Positions 25,476 through 36,670 are shown, numbered from the stretch's first letter. The stretch: DNA of 46,972 nucleotides from Candidatus Pelagibacter communis (GCF_001180105.1 NZ_CVSO01000065.1:1-46972); one strand, 5' to 3'. The notes: generated by a model from the sequence alone, not told the origin. Translations and numbers: made by a program.

Positions 25476-27029
25476 GTGTTATATTTTTCAAAACTGAAGA
25501 TCACTTTGATAGCACTATTCACTCTTTTTATGGTGATGGTTTCATCATCAAACTTTTTAGACTTAGATTTAGATAAACAAAAAAAAATTAAATTAGGTTT
25601 AGATCTTCAAGGTGGTTCTTATTTGTTATTAGAGCTAGATAATGAACCAGTAATTAAACAAAAATTACAATCAAAATTATTAGAAATTAAAGACTATTTT
25701 AAAAAAAATAAAATTAAGATTTTAAGCTTAAAACTCGATGACAAATTAATTAAGCTTAAGGTTTCTAAAGATGATGTTGAAAAGGTTGAAGAAATATTTA
25801 ATGATAAAGAAAGCACGATCAATCCTTATTATTTTCAATACAAAGCTCATCAATTAGATGTAAAGATTAATAGTGATGTTTTTAATTTGGAGCTAAGCAA
25901 ATATGGAATAATCCTGATCAAAAATGCGTCATTAGATCAAGCAATAGAAATCGTTCGAAAAAGAGTTGATGAGGTCGGTACTAATGAGCCAAATATTTTA
26001 AAAAGAGGTAATGATAGAATTTTGCTTGAGCTCCCAGGCCTTGATAATCCAGATAGAATTAAATCTTTATTAGGTAAAACTGCAGATCTTGCATTTAGAC
26101 TTGAATCTAAGACTTCAAACGAGTCCTTTGGAACTGAAAAGCTTAAATTAATAGAAACGGGTGAAGAACTATTATTAAGTAAAAGAGTTATTATAAGTGG
26201 AGATAATTTAGTTGATGCAAGTCCTCGTATGGACTCTTTAAATAATCAAACAGTTGTAAGTTTTACACTTGATAGGGTCGGATCTAAAAGATTTGCTCAA
26301 GCAACAAAAAGAAATATAGGTACACGACTTGCTATAGTTCTTGATGGTCAAATAATAAGTGCTCCAGTAATTAGGGATGTAATTGCGGGAGGATCAGGAC
26401 AAATAAGTGGAGGTTTTACTTTTCAATCTGCAACTGACCTAGCTTTACTTTTAAGGTCTGGTGCTTTACCAGCTCCATTAAATATCATCGAAGAAAGAAC
26501 AGTAGGACCTGATTTAGGACAAGATTCTATTAATGCAGGAATACTTTCACTCATAATAGGATTTTTATTAGTCATCGGGTTTATGACATTAAAATACAGA
26601 ATTTTTGGTATCATTGCAAATTTTACGCTAATTATTAATTTGATTTTACTAATTAGTATTTTAACATTATTAGAAGCAACTCTTACTCTTCCTGGTATTG
26701 CTGGAATAATTTTAACTGTTGGAATGGCAGTAGATGCAAATGTATTAATTTTTGAAAGAATAAAGGAAGAAACAAGTAAAGAAAAAAACAATCTAATAGC
26801 TTTTGATAATGGATACTCAAAATCAAAAATTACAATATTAGATGCAAACATAACAACAATAATAGCTGCAATAATTCTATTTATTTTCGGATCTGGACCC
26901 GTCAAAGGATTTTCAATCACATTATGTGTTGGAATATTAACAACTCTATTTTCAGTTTTTTTTATCGCGCGATTACTTACGTCTATTTACGTAAAAATTA
27001 ATAAACATAAGGAAATTATTATAAAATGA
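25476..27029 (+). CDS. secD: Protein translocase subunit SecD
   Basis: RND-type membrane protein that uses the proton-motive force to pull secreted proteins through SecYEG, 517 residues. It has an N-terminal span, LGLDLQGGSYLLLELD near 39-54, a large periplasmic domain (REVDEVGTNEPNILK-like block, LPGLDNPDRIKSLLGKTADL), then five C-terminal spans with LTLPGIAGIILTVGMAVDAN. The start is GTG at 25476, giving MLYFSKLK, close to the usual alphaproteobacterial N-terminus. There is no visible Shine-Dalgarno. It overlaps secF by four bases. Confidence 0.95.
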   Translation: MLYFSKLKITLIALFTLFMVMVSSSNFLDLDLDKQKKIKLGLDLQGGSYLLLELDNEPVIKQKLQSKLLEIKDYFKKNKIKILSLKLDDKLIKLKVSKDDVEKVEEIFNDKESTINPYYFQYKAHQLDVKINSDVFNLELSKYGIILIKNASLDQAIEIVRKRVDEVGTNEPNILKRGNDRILLELPGLDNPDRIKSLLGKTADLAFRLESKTSNESFGTEKLKLIETGEELLLSKRVIISGDNLVDASPRMDSLNNQTVVSFTLDRVGSKRFAQATKRNIGTRLAIVLDGQIISAPVIRDVIAGGSGQISGGFTFQSATDLALLLRSGALPAPLNIIEERTVGPDLGQDSINAGILSLIIGFLLVIGFMTLKYRIFGIIANFTLIINLILLISILTLLEATLTLPGIAGIILTVGMAVDANVLIFERIKEETSKEKNNLIAFDNGYSKSKITILDANITTIIAAIILFIFGSGPVKGFSITLCVGILTTLFSVFFIARLLTSIYVKINKHKEIIIK

Positions 27030-27922
27030 AGAAGGATTATAAATTCAACCAATATTATAAGTCATTAAATGTATTTTCTATTGCACTGATAATACTTTCA
27101 TTAATCTTTTTAATATTTAAAGGTTTGAATTATGGAGTTGATTTTAAAGGTGGAACTTTAATTGAAATACGTGTGGAGACCGAAAAACCTGATATTGAAG
27201 TCCTAAGATCAAGTTTTAACAAATTGAATTTAGGTAAGATTTCAATTAAAAATTTTGGTAGCGATAATGATTTTGTGGTTAAATTTAAAAGAGACGAACT
27301 TAATGATCCAGAGTTTATTGAAAATTTACAAAGAAATCTTTCTCAAGAATTAACCTATGATTTTTCTTTCAGAAGAGTTGAAAATGTAGGACCTAAAGTA
27401 AGTTCAGAATTACTAAAAGCTGGAGTAACTGCTATATGCTTATCCTTAATGGCAATGCTAATCTACATTTGGATACGTTTTGAATGGCAATTTAGCGTTG
27501 GTGCAATAGCTGCTTTATTCCATGATGTTATAATTACTCTTGGAATTTTTTCTGCCTTAAGTTTGGAAATAAACTTGTCTATTGTGGCAGCTGTTTTAAC
27601 TATAGTTGGTTACTCAATGAATGACACTGTTGTAATTTATGATCGCGTAAGGGAAAACCTTAAAAAATATTCAGATATTAAGATATTTGATCTTACCAAC
27701 TTATCAATAAACGAGACTTTATCACGTACTATAATTACTTCTTCAACGACGTTATTAGCTTTACTTTCTATATTTTTATTTGGTGGAGAAATATTGAAAG
27801 GTTTTTCATTAGCTATGATTCTGGGTGTTATTTTAGGAACCTATTCCTCAATTTTCATAGCAAATCCACTTTTAGTTTTCTTTAAAGTTTCACAAAAAAC
27901 AGTTCTTAAGGAAGATAATTAA
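27026..27922 (+). CDS. secF: Protein translocase subunit SecF
   Basis: Partner of SecD, 298 residues. It has an N-terminal span, NYGVDFKGGTLIEIRVE near 35-51, a small periplasmic domain, then five spans beginning VGPKVSSELLKAGVTAI, with the signature LTIVGYSMNDTVVIYDRVREN and SRTIITSSTTLLALLSIF. The TAA stop overlaps the TAA of the opposing gene within the palindrome TTAA (27919-27922). Confidence 0.96.
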   Translation: MKKDYKFNQYYKSLNVFSIALIILSLIFLIFKGLNYGVDFKGGTLIEIRVETEKPDIEVLRSSFNKLNLGKISIKNFGSDNDFVVKFKRDELNDPEFIENLQRNLSQELTYDFSFRRVENVGPKVSSELLKAGVTAICLSLMAMLIYIWIRFEWQFSVGAIAALFHDVIITLGIFSALSLEINLSIVAAVLTIVGYSMNDTVVIYDRVRENLKKYSDIKIFDLTNLSINETLSRTIITSSTTLLALLSIFLFGGEILKGFSLAMILGVILGTYSSIFIANPLLVFFKVSQKTVLKEDN

Positions 27923-28521
27923 TATAAGTTTTGGGCTGCTACCATTGATAGTAACATTGGTAGAGATAATAAAGTATTAGTTCTTGAAAAAACCATTGCT
28001 GTTTTTGCAGCTTTAGCTTTGCTTTCTGGATCTGTTTCAACCATACCTAAAGCTTTTTTCTGATTTGGCCATATAACAAACCAAACATTAAAAGCCATAA
28101 TTAAACCTAGCCACATTCCTATTCCAATCGCTGTACTTTTGCCTCCACCTGATCCTATGCCAAGAGTCATTGCATCATGCAAATATCCGTTGAGATATGA
28201 TAATATCAAACCTGATACAATCGTTGCAAAAGCTGCCCATCTAAACCAGAAGAGGGCAGAGGGTGCAATTACTTTACTAATTGCTGGCTTTTGTTCATCA
28301 GGTATTTTAGCCATATTAGGAATTTGAACAAAATTGAAGTACCACAATAATCCAATCCACATTATTCCAACAAGAACGTGGATGTATCTAAATAACCAGC
28401 TCCAAAATAATAAATCAAAATCAAAACCACCATTAAGAAAAAATAAACCTACGAACAATAATACTGATATAGCAAGTGAGTAGTGGATTGTTCTAGATAG
28501 AGAGCTTAAAATACTTATCAT
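27919..28521 (-). CDS. PuuD-like (Urate_ox_N) integral membrane protein lacking the cytochrome c domain
   Basis: A 200-residue protein with five to six membrane spans. RYIHVLVGIMWIGLLWYFNF near 45-64 and MWLGLIMAFNVWFVIWPNQK near 136-155 resemble the membrane domain of PuuD urate hydroxylase. The roughly 200-residue remainder with a CxxCH heme motif found in full PuuD is absent. No purine-degradation gene is nearby. Urate oxidation is therefore not supported; a quinone- or heme-linked membrane role is possible but unproven. The start lies 27 bases beyond the uvrA stop, on the same strand, and its stop interlocks with that of secF. Confidence 0.7.
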   Translation of the reverse strand: MISILSSLSRTIHYSLAISVLLFVGLFFLNGGFDFDLLFWSWLFRYIHVLVGIMWIGLLWYFNFVQIPNMAKIPDEQKPAISKVIAPSALFWFRWAAFATIVSGLILSYLNGYLHDAMTLGIGSGGGKSTAIGIGMWLGLIMAFNVWFVIWPNQKKALGMVETDPESKAKAAKTAMVFSRTNTLLSLPMLLSMVAAQNLY

Positions 28522-28548
28522 TAAAGTAATTTAACAAATTTTGATTGA

Positions 28549-31425
28549 TTATGCAATTTTTTTAAATTTTCCGTTTAGCAAAGGCTTTAGAAATTTACCA
28601 GTATAACTCTTTTCTGTATTGCATATATCTTCAGGTTTTCCTTCTGCGATTACTTGTCCACCTTTAACACCGCCATCTGGACCCATATCGACGACGTAAT
28701 CAGCAGTTTTAATAACATCTAAATTGTGCTCAATGACAACAACTGTATTTCCTGTTGCAACGAAGGTGTGTAATATTTCTAATAATTTTTTAATATCATG
28801 TTGATGCAAACCAGTTGTTGGTTCATCCAAAATATAAATTGTTCTTCCTGTAGATCTTTTTGAAAGTTCTTTTGCTAATTTAATTCTTTGAGCTTCACCA
28901 CCGGAGAGGGTTGTAGCTTGTTGACCAATCTTTATGTAGCCTAAACCAACTTTTTTTAATGTTAATAATTTTGATCTTATAGTTGCTATATTTTCAAAGA
29001 AATCACATCCTTCTTCAACTGTCATATCTAAAACTTCAGCAATGCTTTTTCCTTTAAATTTTATTTCAAGTGTTTCTCTATTGTATCTGCTGCCCTTACA
29101 TTCATCACATGTTACATAAACATCTGGAAGAAAATGCATTTCATAAGTTATTACACCATCACCTTCACATGCCTCACATCTTCCACCTTTAACATTGAAA
29201 GAAAATCTTCCAGGTTTATAACCTCTACTTTTTGACTCCGGTAAATTAGTAAACCAATCTCTAATTGGTCCAAAAGCACCTGTATAGGTTGCAGGATTTG
29301 ATCTTGGAGTTCTTCCAATGGGAGATTGATCAATATCAATTACTTTATCAATCAATTCGATACCTTTAAAACCTTTAAACGGCATTGGTATCTTTCTTGA
29401 TTTGTTATTGTTCAAAGATAAATTAAGAGCATTATAAAGTGTTTGTAATACCAAAGTAGATTTTCCACTTCCTGAAACTCCAGTTACACACGTAAAAGTT
29501 CCAAATGGAATTTTGAGATCAACATTTTTCAAATTATTCCCAGAAGCTCCATTAATTTGTAAAAACCTTCCATTTTTTGCTAATCTCCTTTTTTTTGGAA
29601 TTGGTATAAAATATTTAGAAGATAAATATTTTCCTGTAATGCTGTTATCATTTTTAACAATATCTTTAAGATTGCCCTCTGCAACAACTTCACCACCTTT
29701 ACTACCTGCTTGAGGTCCAAGATCTAAAATATGATCTGCATTTTCAATTGTTTCAGTATCATGTTCAACAACAATTACTGTGTTTCCTAAATCTCTTAAT
29801 CTTTTTAATGCATTTATTAATTTAACGTTGTCCTTTTGATGTAAGCCAATTGATGGTTCATCTAATACATATAAAACTCCTGTAAGACCTGAACCGATTT
29901 GAGAAGCAAGTCTAATTCTCTGAGCTTCACCACCAGATAAAGTTCCCGACTCTCTTGATAATGTTAGGTAATCAAGACCAACATTTAGAAGAAAATTTAA
30001 CCTTTCATTAATTTCTTTTAGAATATGTTCTGATATTTTAAGTTTTCTTTGATCAAGCTTCTTTGATAAATTATTAAACCATTCTTTAGCGTCACTTATA
30101 GATTTTTCAGTTACTTCACTTATGTGTTTATCATCTATTTTTACACAAAGCGCCTCATCTTTAAGTCGATGACCTTTGCAAATATCGCATTTTGTGTCAG
30201 ATTGATATTGAGAAATCTCTTCTCTTTTCCAATCACTATCGGTCTCTAAATAACGTCGTTCTAAGTTATTTACTACTCCTTCAAAGGTTTTTTTATGGGA
30301 ATACTTTTCATACCCATCATCATATGAAAATTTTATCTCTTCATCATCAGAACCATATAAAATTATATCTTTTATTTTTTTTGGTAATTTTGACCACTTT
30401 TCATCCATAGAAAATTTATAATGTTTTGCGAGAGAAGTTAATGTTTGAGCATAATAAAGTGTGGTTGTTTTTGCCCACGGTTGAATAGCACCTTGTGCAA
30501 TACTTTTTTTATCATCAGGAACAACTAAATTTGGATCAACGTTGAGTTTTATACCTATACCCTCACATTCCTCGCAAGCTCCATAAGGACTATTGAAAGA
30601 AAATAATCTTGGTTCAATTTCTTCGATTGTAAAACCACTTTCAGGACATGCAAATTTTGAAGAAAATGTTAATTTTTCTGTTTTTCTAAATTTAGCAGGC
30701 AATGTTTCATTTTGATACTCAACAAATAAAAGGCCATTTGCTAAATTTAATGATGTTTCTATACCTTCAGCAAGTCTATTCCCTAAATCAGAATTTATTA
30801 CAATTCTATCGACTAAAATATAAATATCATGTTTCAATTTTTTATTTAAGTCTGGAGTTTTATCAATGTCATAGAGTGTGCCGTCAACTTTTACTTTTCT
30901 AAAACCTCTTTTTTTGTATGATAAAATTTCTTTTTTGTATTCTCCTTTTCTACCCCTAACTATTGGAGCAAATAGGAAAATAGTTGACTTTTTTGGTAAC
31001 TCTAAAATCTTATCAACAATTTGAGAAACTGTCTGAGATTTAATTTCTTTACCTGTAAAAGGTGAGTAGGGTGTTCCAATCCTTGCGTAGAGAACTCTCA
31101 TGTAATCATAAATTTCTGTAACTGTAGCTACTGTAGATCTTGGATTTTTTGATGTATTTTTTTGTTCAATTGAAATGGCTGGACTTAATCCTTCAATAAA
31201 ATCTACTTTAGGTTTTTTCATTTTGTCTAAAAATTGTCTTGCATAAGCTGAGAGACTTTCAACATATCTTCTTTGTCCTTCAGCGTAGATGGTGTCGAAT
31301 GCTAATGAAGATTTTCCAGAGCCTGACAAACCTGTTATGACCACAAATTTATCTTTAGGAATCTCTACAGAAATATTCCTCAAATTGTGTTCTTTTGCGC
31401 CCTTTATAACTATCTTTTTGTTCAT
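28549..31425 (-). CDS. uvrA: Excinuclease ABC subunit A
   Basis: Damage-recognition ATPase of nucleotide excision repair, 958 residues. It has two ABC modules: Walker [15 protein letters not shown] near 33-46 and [14 protein letters not shown] in the second half, with signatures [15 protein letters not shown] and [15 protein letters not shown] and two [18 protein letters not shown] Walker B blocks. The second zinc module ([11 protein letters not shown]...VTCDECKG) is complete. The first has ACPESGFT where E. coli has CPxCG, so one zinc cysteine is Ser. It is divergent from ssb, the arrangement seen in many Proteobacteria. No LexA box was recognised in the 71-base spacer. Confidence 0.97.
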   Translation of the reverse strand: MNKKIVIKGAKEHNLRNISVEIPKDKFVVITGLSGSGKSSLAFDTIYAEGQRRYVESLSAYARQFLDKMKKPKVDFIEGLSPAISIEQKNTSKNPRSTVATVTEIYDYMRVLYARIGTPYSPFTGKEIKSQTVSQIVDKILELPKKSTIFLFAPIVRGRKGEYKKEILSYKKRGFRKVKVDGTLYDIDKTPDLNKKLKHDIYILVDRIVINSDLGNRLAEGIETSLNLANGLLFVEYQNETLPAKFRKTEKLTFSSKFACPESGFTIEEIEPRLFSFNSPYGACEECEGIGIKLNVDPNLVVPDDKKSIAQGAIQPWAKTTTLYYAQTLTSLAKHYKFSMDEKWSKLPKKIKDIILYGSDDEEIKFSYDDGYEKYSHKKTFEGVVNNLERRYLETDSDWKREEISQYQSDTKCDICKGHRLKDEALCVKIDDKHISEVTEKSISDAKEWFNNLSKKLDQRKLKISEHILKEINERLNFLLNVGLDYLTLSRESGTLSGGEAQRIRLASQIGSGLTGVLYVLDEPSIGLHQKDNVKLINALKRLRDLGNTVIVVEHDTETIENADHILDLGPQAGSKGGEVVAEGNLKDIVKNDNSITGKYLSSKYFIPIPKKRRLAKNGRFLQINGASGNNLKNVDLKIPFGTFTCVTGVSGSGKSTLVLQTLYNALNLSLNNNKSRKIPMPFKGFKGIELIDKVIDIDQSPIGRTPRSNPATYTGAFGPIRDWFTNLPESKSRGYKPGRFSFNVKGGRCEACEGDGVITYEMHFLPDVYVTCDECKGSRYNRETLEIKFKGKSIAEVLDMTVEEGCDFFENIATIRSKLLTLKKVGLGYIKIGQQATTLSGGEAQRIKLAKELSKRSTGRTIYILDEPTTGLHQHDIKKLLEILHTFVATGNTVVVIEHNLDVIKTADYVVDMGPDGGVKGGQVIAEGKPEDICNTEKSYTGKFLKPLLNGKFKKIA

Positions 31426-31473
31426 TTTTTTATTTGCTTTAACTCAATAAAGTTAATAATCAAATCTTTTTTG

Positions 31474-31482
31474 TGATATAAT
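31474..31482 (+). promoter_or_regulatory. Extended -10 promoter of ssb-gyrA
   Basis: TGATATAAT is a perfect TATAAT (31477-31482) with the TGn extension, 15 bases before the ssb ATG. A start of transcription near 31489 would leave a leader of under 10 bases and no Shine-Dalgarno. No convincing -35 is present, consistent with an extended -10 type. It probably also serves gyrA, coaD, the cyclophilin gene and tgt. Confidence 0.5.
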
Positions 31483-31496
31483 TAATATAAAATAAT

Positions 31497-31943
31497 ATGG
31501 CTGGAAGTTTAAATAAAGTACTTTTAATTGGCAGATTAGGTGCAGATCCCGAGATAAAACAGATGGTTAATGGAAAAAGTGTCGCTAGACTAAGTCTCGC
31601 TACTAGCCAATCCTGGAAAGATAAAAACACTGGTGAGAAAAAGGAAAAAACCGAGTGGCACCGTGTGGTTGTATTTAATGAGGGACTTGTAAATGTTGTT
31701 CAACAGTATCTTAAAAAAGGTGCTCAAATTTATGTCGAAGGTCAATTGACCACTAGAAAATGGAAAGATGAACAGTCTGGCCAAGACAAGTATTCTACAG
31801 AAATATTAATACAAGGATATAATTCATCTCTAACAATGCTTGGGGGAAATAATTCCTCTACGTCAATTGCAAATGCACCTCAAAATAAGAATGAGATGTC
31901 TCAAGCAACTGACAATGATTTAGATGACGATATTCCCTTTTAA
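31497..31943 (+). CDS. ssb: Single-stranded DNA-binding protein
   Basis: Tetrameric ssDNA-binding protein for replication and repair, 148 residues. The OB fold begins [20 protein letters not shown] and contains [10 protein letters not shown] and [12 protein letters not shown] Gln/Asn/Ser-rich linker (about 112-140) leads to the conserved acidic tip DDDIPF that docks partner proteins. It faces uvrA across 71 bases and is followed nine bases later by gyrA. Confidence 0.97.
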   Translation: MAGSLNKVLLIGRLGADPEIKQMVNGKSVARLSLATSQSWKDKNTGEKKEKTEWHRVVVFNEGLVNVVQQYLKKGAQIYVEGQLTTRKWKDEQSGQDKYSTEILIQGYNSSLTMLGGNNSSTSIANAPQNKNEMSQATDNDLDDDIPF

Positions 31944-31952
31944 TTAATCTTT

Positions 31953-34508
31953 ATGGATAAATCGCATTTAGAGAATAAAAATAATATAAAACCAATTGAC
32001 ATGTATGATGAAATGAGTTCATCATATCTTTCTTACGCGATGAGCGTAATTGTAAGTCGTGCTTTACCAGACATTAGAGATGGTTTGAAACCAGTCCATC
32101 GAAGAATTATTTATGCAATGCATAAAGGTGGTTTTGACTGGAGTAAACAATTCAGAAAATCTGCAAGAATAGTTGGTGATGTAATTGGTAAATATCATCC
32201 CCACGGAGATCAAGCTGTGTACGATGCATTAGTTAGAATGGTTCAAGATTTTTCAATGAGTTTACCATTAATTGATGGTCAAGGAAATTTTGGTTCAGTA
32301 GATGGTGATCCTCCCGCTGCTATGAGATACACAGAAACCAGATTAGCTAAAATTTCTCAAAATTTAATAGATGATATAGATAAAGATACTGTAGAATTTA
32401 AAAGTAATTATGACGAAACTGAAAAAGAACCTGAAGTTCTGCCTGCTCAATATCCAAATTTACTTGTAAATGGTGCTGGAGGTATTGCTGTTGGAATGGC
32501 AACCAGCATTCCACCTCATAATTTATCAGAAGTTATAAATGCTACTTTAGCTCTTATAGAAAATAAAGATATTAAAATAAATGAATTAATGAAACATATA
32601 CCAGGACCTGACTTTCCAACAGGCGGAACAATAATTGGTAAAGATATTATTAAAACCGGATATAAAACTGGTAGAGGATCTTTTAAAATAAGAGGGAATG
32701 TTTCAATAGAGCAACTTAAAAATGGCAAAGAGAGACTAGTCATCAATTCAATACCTTATCAAATCAACAAATCTGTTTTAAACGAAAAAATTGTTGAGCT
32801 AATTCGAAACAAAAAAATAGAGGGGATAAGTGACATAAGAGACGAATCTAATAGAGAAGGTATAAGAGTAGCAATAGATTTAAAAAGAAATATAGAACCC
32901 GAAACAGTTAAAAGACAACTCTTTAAATATACTTCTTTGGAGTCTTCATTTAGTTTCAATACATTAGCCATAGTAGATAGAAAACCAAAAAATTGTAATC
33001 TTAAAGATTTTCTAGAGTCTTTTCTTAAATTTAGGGAAGATGTTGTTGTTAAAAAGACAAAATTTGATCTTAAAAAAGCAGAGGATAGAGCTCACATATT
33101 GATTGGCTTATCCGTTTCAGTTGAAAATATAGATAAAGTAATAAAAGTTATACGATCATCAAAAAATCCCGAACAAGCAAAAAACTCTCTATTAAAAACT
33201 TCCTGGAAAATCAAATCCTCTCAAAAGTTAATAAAACTAGTCGATAATAAAAAAAGTAAGAATAGTTATTCTCTTTCCTCAAAACAAGTTGAGGCAATTT
33301 TAGAATTAAGACTTCAAAAACTTACCGCCTTAGGTATTAATGAAATAGAAGTTGAGTTAAAAAAATTATCTAATTTAATAGTTTCCTTTAAAAAGATAAT
33401 AAACTCTAGAAAAGAATTATTAAAAGTTATTAGTAATGAATTAAATGAAATAAAAGAAAAATATTCAGTTGAACGAAGAACAAAAATAATAGATGCAGTC
33501 CTTAATTATGATATCGAAGAGACTATCCAAAAACAATCTGTATTAATAACTGTTACCCTGCAAGGATATATAAAAAGAGGTGCACTTGATATTGTCAAAA
33601 AACAAAAAAGAGGTGGTAAAGGAAAATCAGGAATTAAAACTAGAGATGAAGACTCAGTAGTACAAACTTTATCTGTAAATACACACACATCTGTACTTTT
33701 TTTCTCAACACAGGGAATGGTTTATAAACTTAAAGCATGGAAAATACCGGAGGGCTCAGCAAGTTCTAGAGGAAAATCTTTATATAATATTTTGCCATTG
33801 AAAAACCACCAATCAATTAGCTCTATAATGCCTCTACCTGAAGATAAATCTGAATTTAAAGATTTAAATATTATTTTTGCAACAGCCAAAGGGAAAATAA
33901 GAAAAAATAGTTTAGAAGATTTTTTAAATATTAATACAGCTGGTAAAATTGCGATGAAACTTGATAATGATGACAAGATAATAGGTGTTAAAATTTGTAA
34001 AGAAAATCAAGATATAATGCTTAGTTCTTTAAACGGAAAATGCATTAGATTTGAATCAAAAAAATTAAGATTATTTAAAGGTAGATCTTCTAAGGGTATT
34101 AAAGGAATAAATTTGGGAGAAAAAGATAAGATTGTTTCTTTATCAATAGTAGAAAAAATTGACAAAAAATCTGACAAAAATGGGAAAGCTGAGGGTAAAT
34201 ACATACTTTCAATAACTGAGAATGGATTTGGAAAAAGAACAAATGACAAGGAATTTCGTACTACAAATAGAGGCGGAAAAGGAATTATTGGTATAGTAAA
34301 CTCATCTAGGAATGGAAATATTGCGTCTTCTTTCCCAGTATTTGATGGAGATGAAATATTGATATCTACTAATAAAGGTAGAGTAATAAGGGTGGCAGTT
34401 AAAGAAATAAGAACTGCAGGAAGAAATACTCAAGGTGTAAGAATTATTAAGTTATCTGGTGATGAAAAAGTGGTTTCAGCAATCAAAATTGATGATAACT
34501 TAATATAA
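31953..34508 (+). CDS. gyrA: DNA gyrase subunit A
   Basis: Breakage-reunion subunit of DNA gyrase, 851 residues. The catalytic tyrosine is Y126 in [10 protein letters not shown], preceded by the quinolone-resistance region ([16 protein letters not shown]). A coiled-coil gate and the C-terminal beta-pinwheel follow. The GyrA box reads QKRGGKG (near 550-556), distinguishing gyrase from topoisomerase IV ParC. The residues equivalent to E. coli S83 and D87 sit in GDQAVYD, where D(Q)A replaces the usual DSAVYD; whether this affects quinolone sensitivity is not known. It overlaps coaD by one base. Confidence 0.97.
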   Translation: MDKSHLENKNNIKPIDMYDEMSSSYLSYAMSVIVSRALPDIRDGLKPVHRRIIYAMHKGGFDWSKQFRKSARIVGDVIGKYHPHGDQAVYDALVRMVQDFSMSLPLIDGQGNFGSVDGDPPAAMRYTETRLAKISQNLIDDIDKDTVEFKSNYDETEKEPEVLPAQYPNLLVNGAGGIAVGMATSIPPHNLSEVINATLALIENKDIKINELMKHIPGPDFPTGGTIIGKDIIKTGYKTGRGSFKIRGNVSIEQLKNGKERLVINSIPYQINKSVLNEKIVELIRNKKIEGISDIRDESNREGIRVAIDLKRNIEPETVKRQLFKYTSLESSFSFNTLAIVDRKPKNCNLKDFLESFLKFREDVVVKKTKFDLKKAEDRAHILIGLSVSVENIDKVIKVIRSSKNPEQAKNSLLKTSWKIKSSQKLIKLVDNKKSKNSYSLSSKQVEAILELRLQKLTALGINEIEVELKKLSNLIVSFKKIINSRKELLKVISNELNEIKEKYSVERRTKIIDAVLNYDIEETIQKQSVLITVTLQGYIKRGALDIVKKQKRGGKGKSGIKTRDEDSVVQTLSVNTHTSVLFFSTQGMVYKLKAWKIPEGSASSRGKSLYNILPLKNHQSISSIMPLPEDKSEFKDLNIIFATAKGKIRKNSLEDFLNINTAGKIAMKLDNDDKIIGVKICKENQDIMLSSLNGKCIRFESKKLRLFKGRSSKGIKGINLGEKDKIVSLSIVEKIDKKSDKNGKAEGKYILSITENGFGKRTNDKEFRTTNRGGKGIIGIVNSSRNGNIASSFPVFDGDEILISTNKGRVIRVAVKEIRTAGRNTQGVRIIKLSGDEKVVSAIKIDDNLI

Positions 34509-35002
34509 TGAAAAAAGCGATTTACCCTGGAACTTTTGACCCAATAACATTTGGACATATTGATCTTATTAAAAAATCTTTAAATATATTTGATCAAGTG
34601 ATTGTTGCTGTTTCTGATGGTAATACAAAAAACTATCTTTTTGACGCCAACGAAAGGGAACAACTTATAAAAAACGCTCTATTTAGAGACTTGAAATTTA
34701 GTAAAAAAAAAATAATCGTAACTTCGTTTAAAACTTTAACTACCGATTTTTGTAAAAAAATGAGATCAAATGTTATTATTAGAGGTCTCCGTGCAACTTC
34801 TGATTTTGAATATGAATTTCAATTAGCTGGGATGAATAAAAAGTTAAATAGTTTAGTTGAAACCGTCTTTTTAATGTCAGACCCAGAAAACCAAATTATT
34901 TCATCTAAATTTGTCAAAGAAATTATCGAATTAAATGGAGACATCAAAAAATTTACTACCAAATCAGTAATTAAATCTTTAAAGTATAAATTTAATGAAT
35001 AA
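34508..35002 (+). CDS. coaD: Phosphopantetheine adenylyltransferase
   Basis: Penultimate enzyme of coenzyme A synthesis; adenylates 4'-phosphopantetheine. It has 164 residues, the usual length. The nucleotidyltransferase motif is in YPGTFDPITFGHIDL, with the T/HxGH box at 14-17. NVIIRGLRATSDFEYEFQLAGMN near 87-109 and the C-terminal ISSKFVKEI are characteristic. It shares one base with the gyrA stop and overlaps the cyclophilin gene by eight. Confidence 0.96.
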   Translation: MKKAIYPGTFDPITFGHIDLIKKSLNIFDQVIVAVSDGNTKNYLFDANEREQLIKNALFRDLKFSKKKIIVTSFKTLTTDFCKKMRSNVIIRGLRATSDFEYEFQLAGMNKKLNSLVETVFLMSDPENQIISSKFVKEIIELNGDIKKFTTKSVIKSLKYKFNE

Positions 35003-35546
35003 AGTAATTTTTTTAATTTTTTTTTTAATATTTAATTTTAACTTAAATGCAAAGGAAAATATGATGATACTTAAATTAAAAGATGGAGATGTAAAAATAG
35101 AGTTATTTGAAGACAAAGCGCCAAATCATGTAAAAAGAATAAAAGAACTAGCCGATAAAGGCCTTTATGATAACGTAGTATTTCATAGAGTAATAGATGG
35201 GTTTATGGCTCAGGTAGGTGATGTTCAATTTGGTAATTCATCCTCTGATAATTTTGATTTAAATAGAGCAGGTACAGGAGGTTCTGATTTACCAAATCTA
35301 AAAGCTGAATTTAATGATATTCCTCATGTAAAAGGCATTTTGTCTATGGCAAGATCTTCTGATCCTAACAGTGCTAATAGTCAATTTTTTATTTGTTTTG
35401 AAGACGCCCCACATCTTGACAGACAATATACTGTTTTTGGCAAAGTTATCGAAGGGATGGAATTTGTAGATAAGATAAAAAGAGGTGATGGGCCAAATGG
35501 TTCAGTTTCAAATCCTGACAAGATAATTAGTTTTAAATCTTTATAA
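34995..35546 (+). CDS. Exported cyclophilin-type peptidyl-prolyl isomerase
   Basis: Cyclophilin of 183 residues. A hydrophobic N-terminus (about 1-19, ending NLNAKEN) looks like a Sec signal peptide, suggesting a periplasmic PpiA-like role in folding. The cyclophilin core shows VVFHRVIDGFMAQVGD near 56-71, GILSMARSSDPNSANSQFFI near 115-134 and the Trp/His-loop region HLDRQYTVFGKV. If translation instead began at the ATG pair after the leader (MMILKL), the product would be cytoplasmic. It overlaps coaD by eight bases, and tgt follows after one base. Confidence 0.9.
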   Translation: MNKVIFLIFFLIFNFNLNAKENMMILKLKDGDVKIELFEDKAPNHVKRIKELADKGLYDNVVFHRVIDGFMAQVGDVQFGNSSSDNFDLNRAGTGGSDLPNLKAEFNDIPHVKGILSMARSSDPNSANSQFFICFEDAPHLDRQYTVFGKVIEGMEFVDKIKRGDGPNGSVSNPDKIISFKSL

Positions 35547-35547
35547 A

Positions 35548-36660
35548 TTGAGTCTAAAAAATTTTTCTTTTAAATTAAAAAATAAAGATAAATTTTCCCG
35601 GACAGGAACAATTATTACTTCAAGAGGTAACATTGATACACCTGTTTTTATGCCTGTGGGAACTCAAGCAACAGTTAAAGCTACTTTTATTGATGATCTT
35701 ATTAAAGCGGGAAGTCAAATAATTTTGTCTAATACATATCATTTAATGATAAGACCTGGTGAAGAAAGAGTAGCGCTTCAAGGAGGGTTACATGAATTCA
35801 TGAATTGGCCTTTACCAATTTTGACAGACTCAGGTGGTTATCAAGTGATGTCATTATCAAAGTTAAATAAGATTGATAGGGAGAAAGGAGCTATATTTAA
35901 TTCTCATATTGATGGAAAACAATTTATTCTTAGCCCTGAAGAAAGTATAAGAATTCAAAAAAAACTTAATTCAGACATTGTTATGGTAATGGATGAATGC
36001 CCTAAAAAAACTACAGACAGAAAAATTATTCAAAACTCCCTAGATTTATCTACTGAATGGGCATTAAGGTCAAAAAATTCTTTTGGAAAAAATCCTAACA
36101 AAGGTCTTTTTGGAATAGTGCAAGGTGGTTTATTTGATGATTTAAGAAAAAAATCCTTAAAAGATCTAATTAATATTGGGTTCGATGGATATGCCCTAGG
36201 TGGCCTAGCTGTTGGAGATACACAAAGTGAAATGTTTAAGGTATTAGATGGTATAAAAGATCACCTTCCTGAAGATAAACCAAGATATCTTATGGGTGTT
36301 GGAACACCTTCGGATATCCTTGGAGCAGTTAAAAGAGGTATAGATATGTTTGATTGTGTTTTACCCTCTAGATCTGGAAGAACTGGTTTAGCCTTTACAT
36401 GGAATGGACCAATAAATATTAAAAATGCTAAGTACCAGAATGATACAAAACCCATTGATGAAAAATGTGAAAAGTTCAATTTGAATAAATATTCAAAAAA
36501 TTACTTAAATCATTTATTCAATACCAACGAAATACTTGCTTCTATGCTTCTAACTCTTCATAATATAAACTTTTATCATGAGCTCATGGATAAAATCAAA
36601 ATTAACATAAATAATGGAACTTTTGACCGGTTTTTTAATCAATACATTGGTAAGTTGTAA
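35548..36660 (+). CDS. tgt: tRNA-guanine transglycosylase with degraded zinc site
   Basis: Swaps guanine-34 for preQ1 in GUN-anticodon tRNAs, the key step to queuosine; 370 residues. Active-site blocks are intact: LTDSGGYQVMSL, VMDECP, GGLAVGD and GIDMFDCVLPSRSGRTG with the probable nucleophile D269. The C-terminal zinc motif CxCxxC...H is not. By alignment to the well-known enzyme only C307 (DEKCEKFNL) and H338 (LHN) remain, with K309 and L312 in place of two cysteines. Spacing C307-H338 (31) matches the zinc enzyme. The start is TTG at 35548, one base past the cyclophilin stop. Confidence 0.93.
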   Translation: MSLKNFSFKLKNKDKFSRTGTIITSRGNIDTPVFMPVGTQATVKATFIDDLIKAGSQIILSNTYHLMIRPGEERVALQGGLHEFMNWPLPILTDSGGYQVMSLSKLNKIDREKGAIFNSHIDGKQFILSPEESIRIQKKLNSDIVMVMDECPKKTTDRKIIQNSLDLSTEWALRSKNSFGKNPNKGLFGIVQGGLFDDLRKKSLKDLINIGFDGYALGGLAVGDTQSEMFKVLDGIKDHLPEDKPRYLMGVGTPSDILGAVKRGIDMFDCVLPSRSGRTGLAFTWNGPINIKNAKYQNDTKPIDEKCEKFNLNKYSKNYLNHLFNTNEILASMLLTLHNINFYHELMDKIKININNGTFDRFFNQYIGKL

Positions 36661-36670
36661 TTATAACATA

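Noticed and set aside
31426..31496. LexA (SOS) box between uvrA and ssb
   Set aside because: I searched by eye for GTTC/GAAC direct repeats and E. coli-type CTGT...ACAG and found neither.
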